Of a DNA stretch of 64,000 nt, positions 1 to 12,406 are shown in pieces. The notes beneath the pieces are model-generated. The model was not told where the DNA came from and ran no database searches. It was given only the letters and a program-made list of their open reading frames with translations. The first letter of the stretch is position 1. The number at the start of each line of letters is the position of its first letter. Source of the stretch: Glandiceps talaboti. Lineage: Eukaryota; Hemichordata; Enteropneusta; Spengelidae. The stretch is taken from assembly GCF_964340395.1 (NCBI RefSeq), contig NC_135557.1, positions 18,093,625 to 18,157,624 on the forward strand, written 5' to 3'. The position numbers and the translations under genes are program-made.

Positions 1-205
1 TATTAATAACATTGGCCATATCAAATCGATAGTTTACATGCATTGGTTTCCATGGCTAGTTTCATTTTATAAAAAAATAACTCCCTATGGGGGTGAGCCA
101 CCTGCAAAGTTCGGAGTATGGAGGGCTAGCTATGAAATCAGGTGATAGAAACTGGCTAATTGGCTATTGGAATAAATATATGAAGTTATACTAGAGTACG
201 ATAGA

Positions 206-306
206 ACAAACAAACAAACAAACAAACAAACAAACAAACAAACAAACAAACAAACATCAAACCGCCCATCCGTCTATCAATCACCTAACACATATATGCA
301 ATTATA

Positions 307-345
<39 letters not shown>

Positions 346-423
346 GTCTGTCTGTCTGTATGTCTGTGTCTGTCTAGATCTGTCTGCCTGCCTACCTACC
401 TACCTGCCTACCTATCTACCTAC

Positions 424-457
<34 letters not shown>

Positions 458-525
458 CTTCCCCCTCCCCTCCACCCTCTCTCTCACTCTCTGTCTCTGT
501 CTACGTCTCTGTCTACGTCTCTCTT

Positions 526-556
<31 letters not shown>

Positions 557-566
557 CTCTCTCTCT

Positions 567-613
<47 letters not shown>
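206..613. repeat. Cluster of simple repeats (AAAC, GTCT, CTAC/TATC, TC)
   Basis: Four adjoining microsatellites run without a break: AAAC units to about 256, GTCT units from about 306 to 375, CTAC then TATC units from about 390 to 456, and a TC tract to 613. Apparent open frames here only read the repeat (for example Ser-Leu runs) and are not genes. Confidence 0.95.
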
Positions 614-615
<2 letters not shown>

Positions 616-1107
616 ATTGGCACTCTGGACATGTAGAGTTTCAGAGAATGCCTAATTATATGAGATAAACACATGACTCACCACTAAAAGTGCATGTTTG
701 GAGTTGTAACTTCAAACTAATGCCCCATCATTTTGACCAATGAAATTTGTATCCACATCCGCCATTTATTCACTTTTTAAAAACCGATTTTCAAATTAAA
801 AGATTTCGTAAAAAAATTGCAGTATTGTTACATCTCTACGAATTAAATCATCAACTTGTCATCTCGAGTGTTTCGTTGAATGTAAAAACAAACACCGTAG
901 ATAACATTTTTAGAAAAAATTCATAGTTCAAGTTTATGGTCGTGATTTGGATTTTCGGCGGGGTTTTCATTATGTGACGTCAAAACGAAGACATTGACGA
1001 ATCATCATAGCAGACGGACACCTAGATCACGTAGAATCTGACGACAGATTGTAAGGAGACGAAGCATCAAAGGTTAAAACATTATAGGATAATGAGGAAA
1101 TTCAATT

Positions 1108-1173
1108 GCCTAGGGGGCCCTAATCACATGCCTAGGGGGCCCTAATCACATGCCTTGGGGGCCTAATCAGATG
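1108..1173. repeat. 22-bp tandem repeat, three units
   Basis: The unit contains CCTAGGGGGCCCTAATCACA. The first two units are identical and the third has a few changes and a one-base loss. It is GC-richer than its surroundings. It looks like a short minisatellite; no function can be read from it. Confidence 0.85.
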
Positions 1174-2645
1174 CCGCCAAAAATGAACGCGATGCATCTA
1201 TTGTGAATCGCAATCTGTCACTGTTTTACATCAAGATACTCAATCTTCCAGCTTGTCGTTCACTAAATTTTCCCGCCAAATTGAACCTAGTACTTTTATT
1301 TTGGACGCACAATACGTGAGATGTGCTTCCGTTTCAAATAGATAGTAAATAATCAGGAAAAGTTCCAATTTTTAGCAAAACTTACCCGGTGCTTTATCAT
1401 TATGTTTATACGAGCACTTAGTTGATCAACATCTAAAAATATAAACATTATTATTATAATTGGTTGCGGTGGCACCTATTTTAAAAACAAATATTCGATT
1501 TTTCGAGCTGACCTTGATTAGTAAAGCTTTATAAAACTCAATCTCTTTAAAGAGTACTTCACGTCAATTGTTAGTAGACCAGATTTAGAGACCAGAATCA
1601 TTTTACCAATTTCCCGCCAAAAGATTTAGGAACAATTAATCAAATTTTAATTTCGAAAAATTTGTAACACTTTTCAACTCCGTTTTCGTCTTTATAGAAA
1701 TCATATCAATGATCTTACACAAATTGGAGTAAAGTCGGTTTTTTACATGAAGGGACTGCTGCCGAATGGGTCTAACGCCATTTTTTGTGTGTTATTCTTC
1801 ACTTTTGAATAATTGTAATTTTGTTCATATGGGATTTCTGATCTCATAAAAGTCAAACCTACATTTAAGATAGCTAGAAAAAAAATAAAATTAAAGTTGG
1901 TTCAGAGTGAATTTAGCCTAGAGTATTTTAATTTGTTCTTGTTTTTCCCATATCACCAAAAATGTCCTGGGTGAAGACATTGACTTGGGGTAATCGTCAA
2001 AAATCCCCACATTTCTGGCCTTTTTCTCAAAATTGCATTTTTGTAGTATGCCCTTATGGTACTAAAACATTCATAGACAAGTCAGATAGATGTGCCGTCA
2101 AGAGGCAAATGATTTACGACAATATCGTAACATGGTAATGTATTTTCATATTGTTTGAAATTGTTTCCGTTTAGGGAATGAATAGAGCGACCTTTAATTA
2201 TAAAACGCCTTGCCGGCAACGAGTTAATATTTATCAATGCAAATGTGTAAACTGTCACAGAATTTCATCAGACTATGTCGAAACAATGTGTCTCATACTG
2301 GGATGTTTTCATTTTTGATAATTCAAAATGGATTGATAAGGATAATGCTTAAAGACATGACAGCTTCTTTCAAAACGAATAAATGTAGACTTTGTTTACA
2401 CTGAAGACTGGTATAAAGAACATGGTCATTTTAAACATGTCTGGGGTTGGGGTTAGGTGGGGGGGAGTGGGTGTGTGTATGTTTGTTTGTTTGTTTGTTT
2501 GTTTGCGTGCGTGGCGCGTGCGTGCATGTGTGTGTGTGTACGTACGTTGAGGGTTGTATTTTGAAAAACACCACTCCAAGTATGAGTTTAGTGCCGCAAA
2601 ATGGCATTAATTTTGAACAACTGTAAATTGTCAACATTTTCTAAT

Positions 2646-2684
2646 GTGGTGGTGGTGGTGGTGGTGGTGGTGGTGGTGGTGGTG
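2646..2684. repeat. (GGT)n microsatellite
   Basis: About 13 GGT units, 160 bases after a short GTTT tract at 2479-2503. No coding context. Confidence 0.9.
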
Positions 2685-4801
2685 AGGTTACCCCTCCCAT
2701 ACCCATTCTTTGAACTTTCAGTCTGTGACCGATTGCATGTGTATGTAATAGATACCACTTCTTATAATTAGTTGCAATCACAGAGTATGTATTAGTGAAC
2801 ACACAACTTTTTAATTAGTGTTTGAATTTTCCATTTGTGTTTTGCTAATCACTTTGCCATCGATATCCTCCAAAATAATCTTGGTTTGAATGAAATAGTG
2901 AAAGAGGTGACGTGTATATTGGCTATCTCTGAAACCATACTAGTCAAATATTAAACACGATTATAAATTAATGAGAGTACGTCGCACAGAGAGTTGTATT
3001 TGATTCGGCACGTTTGTTACATTTCATATTGTAGTGTATAACGCCACAAACCCGGGACCACATACAGGCATATGTACCATAGATAGCATAAACAAGACGG
3101 TTATGTTGCTTCAAGTCAACTTTTGCTAAATTTGTGACGGCCACGTTTGATAGAAATTGTTATATCAACTGCATGGCTCACCAGTGAATTTATGGTGCGA
3201 GTTTATGTTTTGAGTTCAGACACTTTCAGAAATAATGTTCATGCTTCGTAGATGCCAGATTAACGCGGATGCTTTCGACAGTCAAAACATTGATATGGTA
3301 ACAACACCATTCCTGTGTCTATTGTTCTTTACTATGTGTCCAGTAATATTTTTTCAAAATGGTGACAATTAAAAATACCACAAAGTGTATGTAATATGCA
3401 ATATAGCTTGAAATAGCTTGATTTTGGTAATTGCCCCAAAGATCAAGGCCAGGGCCAAGGGCAAAGTTCAATATCTTAAAAGAAAAATTGAATCTGATAA
3501 ATTAAACATGGCGATAGACACTTGAATGGAGTCTCTATGTGTTATACGTTGACGTCATATAATAAATTTAAATAAATTTAAATATGTTACCACATATATG
3601 GTCATCATTCAGTAACAATGATATGAGCACCAAAAGTAATACTTTGTTTCTTCTGCTGTATTATCTGTGAACATGATTTGAATGAAATTGTATACAAATG
3701 AATACAACAAATGGCGCCAGCTATTATTTTGTATATGAATGTATGTCAGTATGATAGTTTGATAAGGAGAAGACTTTTCGCCACCCACAAAGACAGTTTT
3801 CATTGACTACTACTGATAAAAGACATTCTGGTCATTAGCATTTTTAGACAACTGGTGCAAAGGTTAACGTTGTAGCTTCATTTTGCTCCTCGAAATACTG
3901 GAAGCTCACTCTTTCGCTATAGGTATCCACTGTGCACCATGACCCTGCTAGTGTTTTCTAAAGTCGCGGTGTATGCGTGACTTCATCAAGCAATTATCCC
4001 AAATTCTCGGAAGTTGATAGTGTCTCCCATCACGGTTCATTGAGGGTTGCAAAGTGTGTATATGAACTGTTTCTTACCCCCCCCCCCCAATCAGTTCGAT
4101 TCACGATCCAATATTTTTTACATTGTCGAGGTCAAATGAACGTCTATAAACACAGACTGTATGTTTGCACAGATGAGTTTTTATCTACATTGCCCTGTGG
4201 AGAACTGTACAATATTTCAAGTTACCCACAAATCTCTCTGATTTGTACTCTCACACACCGACAGCTTCTTCAATCACAGCCTTGTCTGTGTTCCAATTCA
4301 GACTAAACTCACCAGTGTACAGAGCGAGTTTTGTGAAAACATTTTTGTCATTTTTCGAATCATACTTTTTATAAATAGTGAGTTTTTGAATATCCATATC
4401 CATGGGTTCAAAATACCAATTATTTTTTGGTAGAAGGAGATGGAAATTTGATATATTTTTCAACAGGCATTCCTGAAAGGCATGCAGAATATATCCAAGG
4501 AAACTAAGGAAAATATTTGCACCTGCTATCTCTTCACTGAAAATACTGATTTTTCTGAATAGGTATAATAAAAGAAATTCATATGTTCAAACTCTCTATA
4601 CAGACTACCAAAGTTTGTGATTGCTTGATATTGAAATTTAGAAGTATTTTATTCCGAGCACGTGTTTAATTTTTGGTAGGTTGTTATTCAAACTTTACAA
4701 CTTTCTTTTTCATGTTCAATCGTACTTTTAGTACATTATTCAAAGCTTCAAAAATGTTAATAAATGTTGCTTCTCTGGGAAGTTATAAAATAAAGAACAC
4801 T

Positions 4802-4919
<118 letters not shown>

Positions 4920-5499
4920 GTGGGGCGCATACAAATCAGAGAGAGTTGCGGGTAAAACATTGTTTAGTATGTGGGTGCTAATGAGAATTTCAACTGTCAT
5001 CCTAGCAGACACAGCAGGGCAAACGAAATGGGAAGTATAAAAATAACAGTTCCTAGCATACTAAACAAAACTTCTCGATAATCACCAATACTGAAGGTAA
5101 AAAAATAACTTGTTCCCGATCATGTGAGTCATTTGATATTCGTTAAAGCTAAAAATAAAGGCAACAGCTTGGTGCCTGTCAACAGACCTGCAGTTGCCAT
5201 GACAGCAGAGCTTGTGATGTAACTCAGTACATTTTATGCGCTCTAATACGTTACGCCTGTAGGCCCTTTTCCAACTTATTTCACCTTTATTCTGCTTCGA
5301 AGGCATGGCACCCATGACCTGTAACGATTCTGAAATGTATATCATTCTGTGAAGAACCTTTAAAAGACGAAGTATTTCGACATTATCCAAATGGAGGCTT
5401 GTATACGTTTCCGGTGTCTTTATCGTCTTCATTTGGCTACAACTGCGCATGCGATGTAGTCGGGCAATACTATCTAAAAGAGACCTGTTGCTTGGTGCG

Positions 5500-5810
5500 G
5501 CACCCCATTCAACGCCATTTTTTTGTTCGCGCAGGGAGAGGAAGGAGGAGGGGTGCACACGCTATTAGCAGGATGGTTATTAGCAGGATTGTTACATCAC
5601 CTGACTGTACCCTGGATTTACCAGTAAAGTCTTCCTCTGTCATTGATAGCAGGTTTAGTCTTTGTTCTATAAAATCACTCATAATTAAAGAGATCAACAC
5701 ATCTTTCCATCATTTCATGATGAAAATATTATTTTAAATGTACTAAAAACAAGACAAGCTTAAATGTAACAAAATAAGCGACATTATCTCACGCCATGCA
5801 TCTTGGAACC
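5500..5810. repeat. MITE-like element, copy 1 (right terminus GCATCTTGGAAC)
   Basis: About 300 bases match 37492-37797 in the same order, including a block reading TTCTATAAAATCAC, then TAATTAAAGAG, then CTTGGAAC at the right end. The other copy has a clear inverted left terminus; here the left end is unclear and may be eroded. Confidence 0.65.
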
Positions 5811-6240
5811 CCAAAAAATCGACCATACTTCTTAAGTTGGAAAAAAAAGAGAAACAATCACAAAGAGAATTAGTGGGAGACAGGAGTATTTAGAACCTTC
5901 TAGATTTCATTTTACTACTTTTATTTCTGATAAAATTAAGTATATCGCTGTAAAGTATATCACTGTATTTGTTTATCAAGCTTTGGTCTTTATATATACA
6001 ATTCTAAACGCTTACGAATTTGACAATTATTACTTCAATCACAGCAAAAATTCTTGATATAGTTTGAGAAAAGTGTGACATTTTGTTCACCACTTCTGAC
6101 AATACAAGTGTTCTGATGATCGCTCCTATCCCATACCAACAACAGTATGCCTGCAAGTACACGCCAAGTAACAACGGAAATAGAACGACCGTGTGTTCCC
6201 ACTGTTACATAGTTTTCCTTGTTAACAACGGTAATTTTTT

Positions 6241-6526
6241 TAGTAAATTTGATAGAATACGTTAAAGTGCGTCAACCACACAGTTGACTACATTCGATGC
6301 TAGATTGCTATGCAATTTTCAATACAAACTGCACTTGCGTGGAATAACGCCCTCACCGGCTTTCCTTGTATCTCCGCACCGTTGATTTAACGGGGAGAAT
6401 GTGTTAGTAAGTTTGCGAGAATACGTTAAAGTGTGTCAACCACATAGTTGACTATATTCGATGGATTGCTATGCTATGCAATTTTCAATACAAACTGCAC
6501 TTGCCTGGATTAACGCCCTCACTGGC
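6241..6526. repeat. Local tandem duplication, period about 164 bp
   Basis: A block containing ATACGTTAAAGTG, CAACCACA and GCAATTTTCAATACAAACTG occurs at about 6241-6361 and again at about 6405-6526, with small differences. The intervening bases are not duplicated. No coding potential is seen. Confidence 0.8.
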
Positions 6527-7044
6527 ATGAAATAGGCAGTCTAACCTTTTCCTGACAAAGCATTTCTATTTTATGGGGACCGCGCCTCGGGCACCAAACT
6601 ATTTGAATAACAGAATCAGCAAGGATCGAACATTCTCGAAAGTCAGACCATACATTACTGGTGAAATGTAACTCTTGGCGCCGGCGGTGCGTCTTGGATT
6701 GTACCATAAAACAGGCTGCGGTTTACGACGATGGGATCGAAATACCGCCACTAAGTGTTCAACCATGGGTTTTCTTTTATTTTCAATTTTGAATTCCAGC
6801 CTCAATTTCAGTTGCAAACAAATCGGCTTCTGGTACGCCAGCCATCTTATTAATTCTGCTACAGTTTATTGCCAGATGTTACACGATATCTTATATCATA
6901 GAAGATGAGATTGCAGGACGTTTACAATAAAAGTTGAACCTGAGTAAAACGCTATGACAGAGAAAAGTGGCCCGGGGAGGGGTGAGGGGGATACCACTGG
7001 CCAGGTCTGGTAGGAATGTGCGGCTACTAATGCTGCCAACCCCA

Positions 7045-7330
7045 GACTCCATTTTATACTCATTTTTACAGGAGACCAATACCCCAATTTAGACCATTAA
7101 AGTTTTTAGAAGACTCCATTTTAGACCAAAATACATAATCACCAATATTAAAATGTCGACCAGTTAATTAGCTGGGGGAAATTCCGAGGGAAATTCGGAA
7201 GAAGTCGAGAATTTATTATGTGGTTCCTTCCAAGACCCCATTTTAGACCAAACAAATCGAAAATTATGTATGCTGAATCCCATTTTAGACTCCATATCTC
7301 TAAAAATACAGTGCTTATATTTTAGACCAA
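7045..7330. repeat. Degenerate motif array (CATTTTAGACC)
   Basis: The motif CATTTTAGAC(C) or a near copy appears at about 7050, 7087, 7115, 7236, 7279 and 7318 with irregular spacing. It may be a decayed satellite or transposon interior. I cannot assign it further. Confidence 0.5.
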
Positions 7331-8330
7331 ATGTCGAAAAAAACACTTCAAAGGGCGGCATATATACGTATGCCCAATAGGCGGGAGTACACCCCTCCGG
7401 GAGAAATAGACATGAAGAATACTACAGGACCGGAAGTTGCATTGTCCGAGGAATAATTCATAAACTATTAAAGAACAATTGACACCTGTGTCCAAAAGGC
7501 GGATAATAGCCTCTGGATGGTCGCCAATTAGGCATAAAAAAGATAATTGTTTGGTTCCGGTTACCCAACCCCACTTTGCTTTTCAGTGCCGACCCTAAAC
7601 TTTTTTTACGTATTAAAAAAATAATAAAATCGCAAAAATTGTGAAGTCTCACGAGAAATATTAGATGCGGGAATTGACATCAATTTAAAATGACAAAATA
7701 AAACTGTTCTTCTAATCTGTAATGGCTTTACATCTGATAGGAAGAATAAACAACACAGAGACCTTTTGGAAAACAATGGAAAACCTAAACTAGACACTCA
7801 CACATGAACAATAGTATAATAAAATACATAATCTACCTCCCCAACTATTCTAAAATTGAGCATCATCGGAACCACACAATTTTTTTTGTTAGGCCTTAGC
7901 CGGCCTGAAAGACCAGGCGTTATTTCCATACGCTCAACCCAAGTGGTTATAATATAAGCGGAGCAAGGCCTGAACTTTCAGACTAGTTGCCAAGTTGTAA
8001 CCACGAATCACGGGATGAAATCGGTCGATCATGAATCACGTAAAATAAATTTGCATAATGTAACTAGTTACATAATATTTTCAATGTTTCCTTCCTTCTA
8101 TAATTTTAATATTCAATCGCAGACAAAGCTTCAGTGTAGGGAGGACAATATTGTATGAATAAACACAACGATTAACATTAAAATTTGTTATAAATGTGGA
8201 AAGAAAAGTGACACGTTTAGGAATAGAGCCCACGTTGGATCAACTAAGATAAAACACCTCATAAACGAAACAATATTCTCACAAACATAACATTTGTAAT
8301 GGAAATCAAATATAAATCGTTTTTTTTTTG

Positions 8331-8565
8331 AGTGGCCATGTGGATGAGGATTTGGTATTTATTTTGGATTTTTAATTTGTAAAACAATTTTGTCATGGCG
8401 TCCTACTTGAAAAACCAATGTGAAACGACATAGACCAAGTCTGTGTTTGTACCTCAATACATTGCAAAAGATTGATAAATGTACGTACAATAAAAAACGT
8501 TTAACACATTTTGAGCTTTTTGGAATGTTTTGAGTTACAGACACAGATTTGGATAAATACCGAAT
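8331..8565. repeat. Long-inverted-repeat MITE, family E, copy 1 (partial)
   Basis: It begins GTGGCCATGTGGATGAGG and carries the family's inner strings CCTACTTGAAAAACCAATG and AAGTCTGTGTTTGTA. It then turns back through a mirror-image arm that ends early near 8565. The same family recurs at 9379, 21427, 30036, 36983 and 39752. Confidence 0.75.
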
Positions 8566-8898
8566 ATTTTAGGTGTCCGAATTGGGGGGAAAACAATAGA
8601 TAAAAAAATTGATATTCAGTGTTGTTTTGTGAACTTTCATTATTCTGCGTCATGACACGTCACACTTCCAGTCATTACGTGCAGTGACGCAAGTTTAACA
8701 AAACATACAATACCATATACATTGTAGGTATATAATATACTGATTATGGATGGGTTGAAGTGTAAAATGGAATTCATGGAATGAATTGCAGCCAAATGTT
8801 TACAAAGTAGCATTTCTACATGCTTTATTAAAACTAACACTTATTCAGAAAAGTATATATGCTACTTCTACAGTCATGTGTGAAATCTCTTAAATTAC

Positions 8899-8935
8899 AT
8901 ACATACATACATACATAAATACATACATACATACA
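8899..8935. repeat. (CATA)n microsatellite
   Basis: About nine CATA units with one variant unit. Confidence 0.9.
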
Positions 8936-9008
8936 TGACAACACCTCTCCTCTACTTATTAATAGTGGTTTCTTCTATTATCATTCAAATCGTAAAAAAA
9001 GTACGTAG

Positions 9009-9087
9009 TATATAAGAGTCACTGCCACTCCCAACTGTCGGTCGAGAAACTTCGGATTCAAGTTCAGAACGTTTCTCTATTAAACAG
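9009..9087 (+). promoter_or_regulatory. TATA box and non-coding exon 1 of the acidic repeat protein gene
   Basis: TATATAAG at 9009-9016 is followed after about 30 bases by a plausible transcription start near 9040. The short leader then ends in ACAG|GTAAGTG, a strong splice donor at 9087/9088. The next good acceptor, TTTGCAG at 10854-10860, lies 36 bases before the start codon of the glutamate-rich reading frame. I therefore infer a leader exon of about 45-50 bases and a first intron of 1773 bases (9088-10860). The joining is inference; the individual signals are visible. Confidence 0.5.
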
Positions 9088-9378
9088 GTAAGTGTATGTG
9101 TTAATTCTTTCAAATCATAACTATCCCACTTCGACTACAGTGGATTTGACATAGCCGATTTTAACCAGAGATCTTCTGCCCTTCGAAAAAGATTGTATTG
9201 TGTATGTTTAAGTCCATTTTGGATTTAGTTCCTTGTTTTTTTTAACGTTAAACTTAAATAGGAATGTCATACTGGAAGGGGCGATGACCCAACTCCAAAC
9301 ATTGCGTTTCGAGATAAGGAATAAAAATATGTTTAAAAAGAACCATCATTTTATGCACCGCTTTTAAAGGTGAAGTTA

Positions 9379-9675
9379 AAGTGGCCATATGGATGGATGA
9401 GGATTGGGTATTATTTTTGGATATTTAATTGACATAACAATTTTATCATGGCATCCTACGTGGGAAATCAATGGGAAAACAACATATACCAAGTCTGTGT
9501 TTGGAATTCAATACTTTGCCGAAAAGTTATATACCATTGTGTAAAAAAAGTTCAACATTGTACTTATTGTTTTATCTCTTGTTACAAACAAGGACATGGC
9601 ATATGTTGTCGCCCATTGATTTTTCAAGTAGGACGCCATGATAAAACAGTTTCATAAATTAATTTGGAAAATCTA
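9379..9675. repeat. Long-inverted-repeat MITE, family E, copy 2
   Basis: It starts AAGTGGCCATATGGATGG and contains the inner inverted strings TCATGGCATCCTACGTG and AGTAGGACGCCATGATAAAA. The right outermost arm is degraded. It lies in the inferred first intron of the acidic repeat protein gene. Confidence 0.8.
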
Positions 9676-10896
9676 ATCACAGAAATCTTAATTATAGATA
9701 GGTATTATGTTGTACCAACTAGCATTTTAAGTTGCCTTTGATTGATATCTATATTATCTATATTTGATTGATATATGTTTGGGACTTTGGGATTTAGTCT
9801 TCATTTGTTGTTCTGGCAAGTATTGGACACAAATACAAACTAATAACATTATGTAACAGTTTATTGAATTTGAATTTGAATTTGAATTATCAACTTTAAA
9901 TAATATGTCCGAAATGCTTTTGTGGTGGGTAGGACCGACATGCCGAAACAACATATGTTGATGTTGTTATGAGTTGATAGAGTAAATCGCATTAATTCAC
10001 TTAAAATCATATGCCCTTATAAGGCTTGGTTCTCCTTCCGTGATGAGCATAACTAAAGACGCATGCGCGCTGAAAGGTTTGCTGCTTACAAAGGCGACCA
10101 CACAGGATCATTCTAACTATAAATATGTTCCACATAGTTTCAGAAGTGATGGATATGGCGATGGAGGGGTAATCTCATACCGCAAGCTAGTTTAAACTTT
10201 TTTGTGAACGAGGATATTGCTTTGAACATACTATTTGCATGCAAATGAATTGGGCAGAAAATTAATCTTAAATTTGAATTGCAGTTAAAAATCAAGCACG
10301 GTGACCTTAACGTTTTAATACACAAATAAATAAGCTATAGTTTTCCCCACTCTTTCAATCCGAGAAATAATAATGAAGATGTACCAAAAGGAAATGTTTG
10401 ATTTCTCAAGAAATGTTAAGAAATGTTACGGATGTAATTTCAATGTATTTCTAATGGCTTTCTATTAAAACAGAATTTTTTTGAAATTATCATTTTTAAA
10501 ACCCATTCATTCTGACCCTCATCACTTTAAAGTGATTTATGGTTAACCATACAGAAAAGTCATAGAATCCTACCACAAGAAGTGTTTTGACAACCTTACT
10601 CAACCTAGAGCCATTGTACTTTCCTTTTCCATTCTGCATGTATATCAATGGTTCATTTGGTATTTGTAGGATCCTTGGTTTTGGTTCAGTCAGAAAACAT
10701 ACTGAATGACACCTGATCTAGGAGCATGTCTTTGACCACGCGGTTGTGGTCCCACAGTTTGTCATAGATAGCCGAATGAATGAGATTTGATAAGAATGAA
10801 AAAAACACTATTTTAAAAAAAATCTCTCTACAGTTACCCGTGTTATTTTCTATTTGCAGACAATAATATATATTGATCGTCCACCCATCCACAAAT

Positions 10897-12369
10897 ATGG
10901 AAGCTAGACGCCTCATCCTATCAATTATAATCATGGTAGCCACTTCTCTGAGTTTCGATTTGGCCCATGCTAAGAGCCTGGGGGTTAATTTACAAGAAGA
11001 ATCAAAGCAACCGCTTGATAAATTAAGTGACAGCGAACTGGAAATGCTTCTAGAGGCATCAAGAGATAGACTTCGTGAGCTTCAAATGGAACAGAATTAT
11101 ATTGAAAATATGCGAGCAGAAAAGCAAATTGAGGAAGAGAACATGGTAGATGAGATGGAGAATGAACTAACCAACCTGAATGTAGAAGAAGAAGAAGAGG
11201 TGGTGGAGGAAGAAAAGATGCAGGAAGAAGAGGTGGAGGAAGAAGAGGTTGAGGAAGAAGAGGCGTTGGAACGTCAGTTGAAGGAAGAGCTAGAAGAGGA
11301 ACTAACACCCCTATTTGCTGACTTAAGCAATGATGAACTGATAATGCTTCTAGACAATGCAAAACAGATGCTTCAAAATCTTCAAATGGAACAGAAGAAC
11401 GAGATTGAAAATGAACGGGCAGAAGAGCAAGTGGAGCAGGAACAAGTAGAGGAAGAACAGGTGGAGGAAGACGAGGTTGAGGAAGAAGAGGTTGAGGAAG
11501 AAGAGGCAATGAAACTTCAGGTGGAGGAGGAGCTAGAAGAGGAACTAACACCCCTATTTGCTGACTTAAGCAATGATGAACTGATAATGCTTCTAGACAA
11601 TGCAAAACAGATCCTTCAAAATCTTCAAATGGAACAGAAGAACGAGATTGAAAATGAACGGGCAGAAGAGCAAGTGGAGCAGGAACAAGTAGAGGAAGAA
11701 CAGGTGGAGACAGAACAGGTAGAGGAAGAACAGGTAGAGGAAGACGAGGTTGAGGAAGAAGAGGTTGAGGAAGAAGAGGCAATGGAACTTCAGGTGGAGG
11801 AAGAGCTAGAAGAGGAACTAACACCCCTATTTGCTGACTTAAGCAATGATGAACTGATAATGCTTCTAGACAATGCAAAACAGATCCTTCAAAATCTTCA
11901 AATGGAACAGAAGAACGAGATTGAAAATGAACGGGCAGAAGAGCAAGTGGAGCAGGAACAAGTAGAGGAAGAACAGGTAGAGGAAGACGAGGTTGAGGAA
12001 GAAGAGGTTGAGGAAGAAGAGGCAATGGAACTTCAGGTGGAGGAAGAGCTAGAAGAGGAACTAACACCCCTATTTGCTGACTTAAGCAATGATGAACTGA
12101 TAATGCTTCTAGACAATGCAAAACAGATCCTTCAAAATCTTCAAATGGAACAGAAGAACGAGATTGAAAATGAACGGGCAGAAGAGCAAGTGGAGCAGGA
12201 ACAAGTAGAGGAAGAACAGGTGGAGACAGAACAGGTAGAGGAAGAAGAGGTGGAAGAAGAAGAGGTAGAGATAGATGAATTAGACGAAGAACAGGCAGAT
12301 GAAGATCTAGAAGCTTTGAAAATTGCTAGGCTTCTATTTGCACTGAAACAAGCGACCCAAGAGTTTTAA
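10897..12369 (+). CDS. Secreted glutamate-rich repeat protein (unknown function)
   Basis: This is a 490-residue protein in one coding exon, starting at the ATG at 10897 (an acceptor lies just upstream at 10860). Residues 1 to about 25 form a signal peptide: MEARR, then a hydrophobic core, ending SFDLAHA before KS. The mature protein has no cysteine or tryptophan. It alternates helix-forming blocks (core LSNDELIMLLDNAKQ) with long Glu/Val/Gln runs such as VEEEQVEEDEVEEEE. A first diverged block (LSDSELEMLLEASRDRLREL) is followed by four near-identical ones, spaced 81, 91 and 81 residues apart. Composition suggests an extracellular, strongly anionic, partly coiled-coil protein. Calcium or mineral binding, mucus or matrix roles would fit, but that is inference only. 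I do not recognise the family. The low-complexity runs could also reflect unequal crossing-over. Confidence 0.85.
   Translation: MEARRLILSIIIMVATSLSFDLAHAKSLGVNLQEESKQPLDKLSDSELEMLLEASRDRLRELQMEQNYIENMRAEKQIEEENMVDEMENELTNLNVEEEEEVVEEEKMQEEEVEEEEVEEEEALERQLKEELEEELTPLFADLSNDELIMLLDNAKQMLQNLQMEQKNEIENERAEEQVEQEQVEEEQVEEDEVEEEEVEEEEAMKLQVEEELEEELTPLFADLSNDELIMLLDNAKQILQNLQMEQKNEIENERAEEQVEQEQVEEEQVETEQVEEEQVEEDEVEEEEVEEEEAMELQVEEELEEELTPLFADLSNDELIMLLDNAKQILQNLQMEQKNEIENERAEEQVEQEQVEEEQVEEDEVEEEEVEEEEAMELQVEEELEEELTPLFADLSNDELIMLLDNAKQILQNLQMEQKNEIENERAEEQVEQEQVEEEQVETEQVEEEEVEEEEVEIDELDEEQADEDLEALKIARLLFALKQATQEF
11281..12270 (+). repeat. Coding tandem repeat inside the acidic protein gene
   Basis: Anchoring on CTATTTGCTGACTTAAGC, units start at 11311, 11554, 11827 and 12070, giving periods of 243, 273 and 243 bases. 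The 273-base unit differs by an in-frame 30-base insertion encoding a second VETEQVEEEQ-like decapeptide. All periods are multiples of three, and the units are nearly identical at DNA level, so they were recently amplified or homogenised. Confidence 0.93.
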
Positions 12370-12400
12370 AATGTAACAGAAACACGTCAAATGCAGATAA

Positions 12401-12406
12401 AATAAA
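12401..12406 (+). terminator. Poly(A) signal of the acidic protein gene
   Basis: AATAAA lies 31 bases after the stop codon of the glutamate-rich frame, a normal position for a very short 3' untranslated region. Confidence 0.55.

Noticed and set aside
5082-5558. 158-codon minus-strand frame
   Set aside because: No recognisable domain, it overlaps a dispersed repeat element, and no splice-linked partner exons or promoter were found.
10985-12121. 378-codon minus-strand Pro/Leu-rich repeat frame
   Set aside because: It is the reverse reading of the glutamate-rich repeats (GAG/GAA become CTC/TTC), with no start context or signal of its own.
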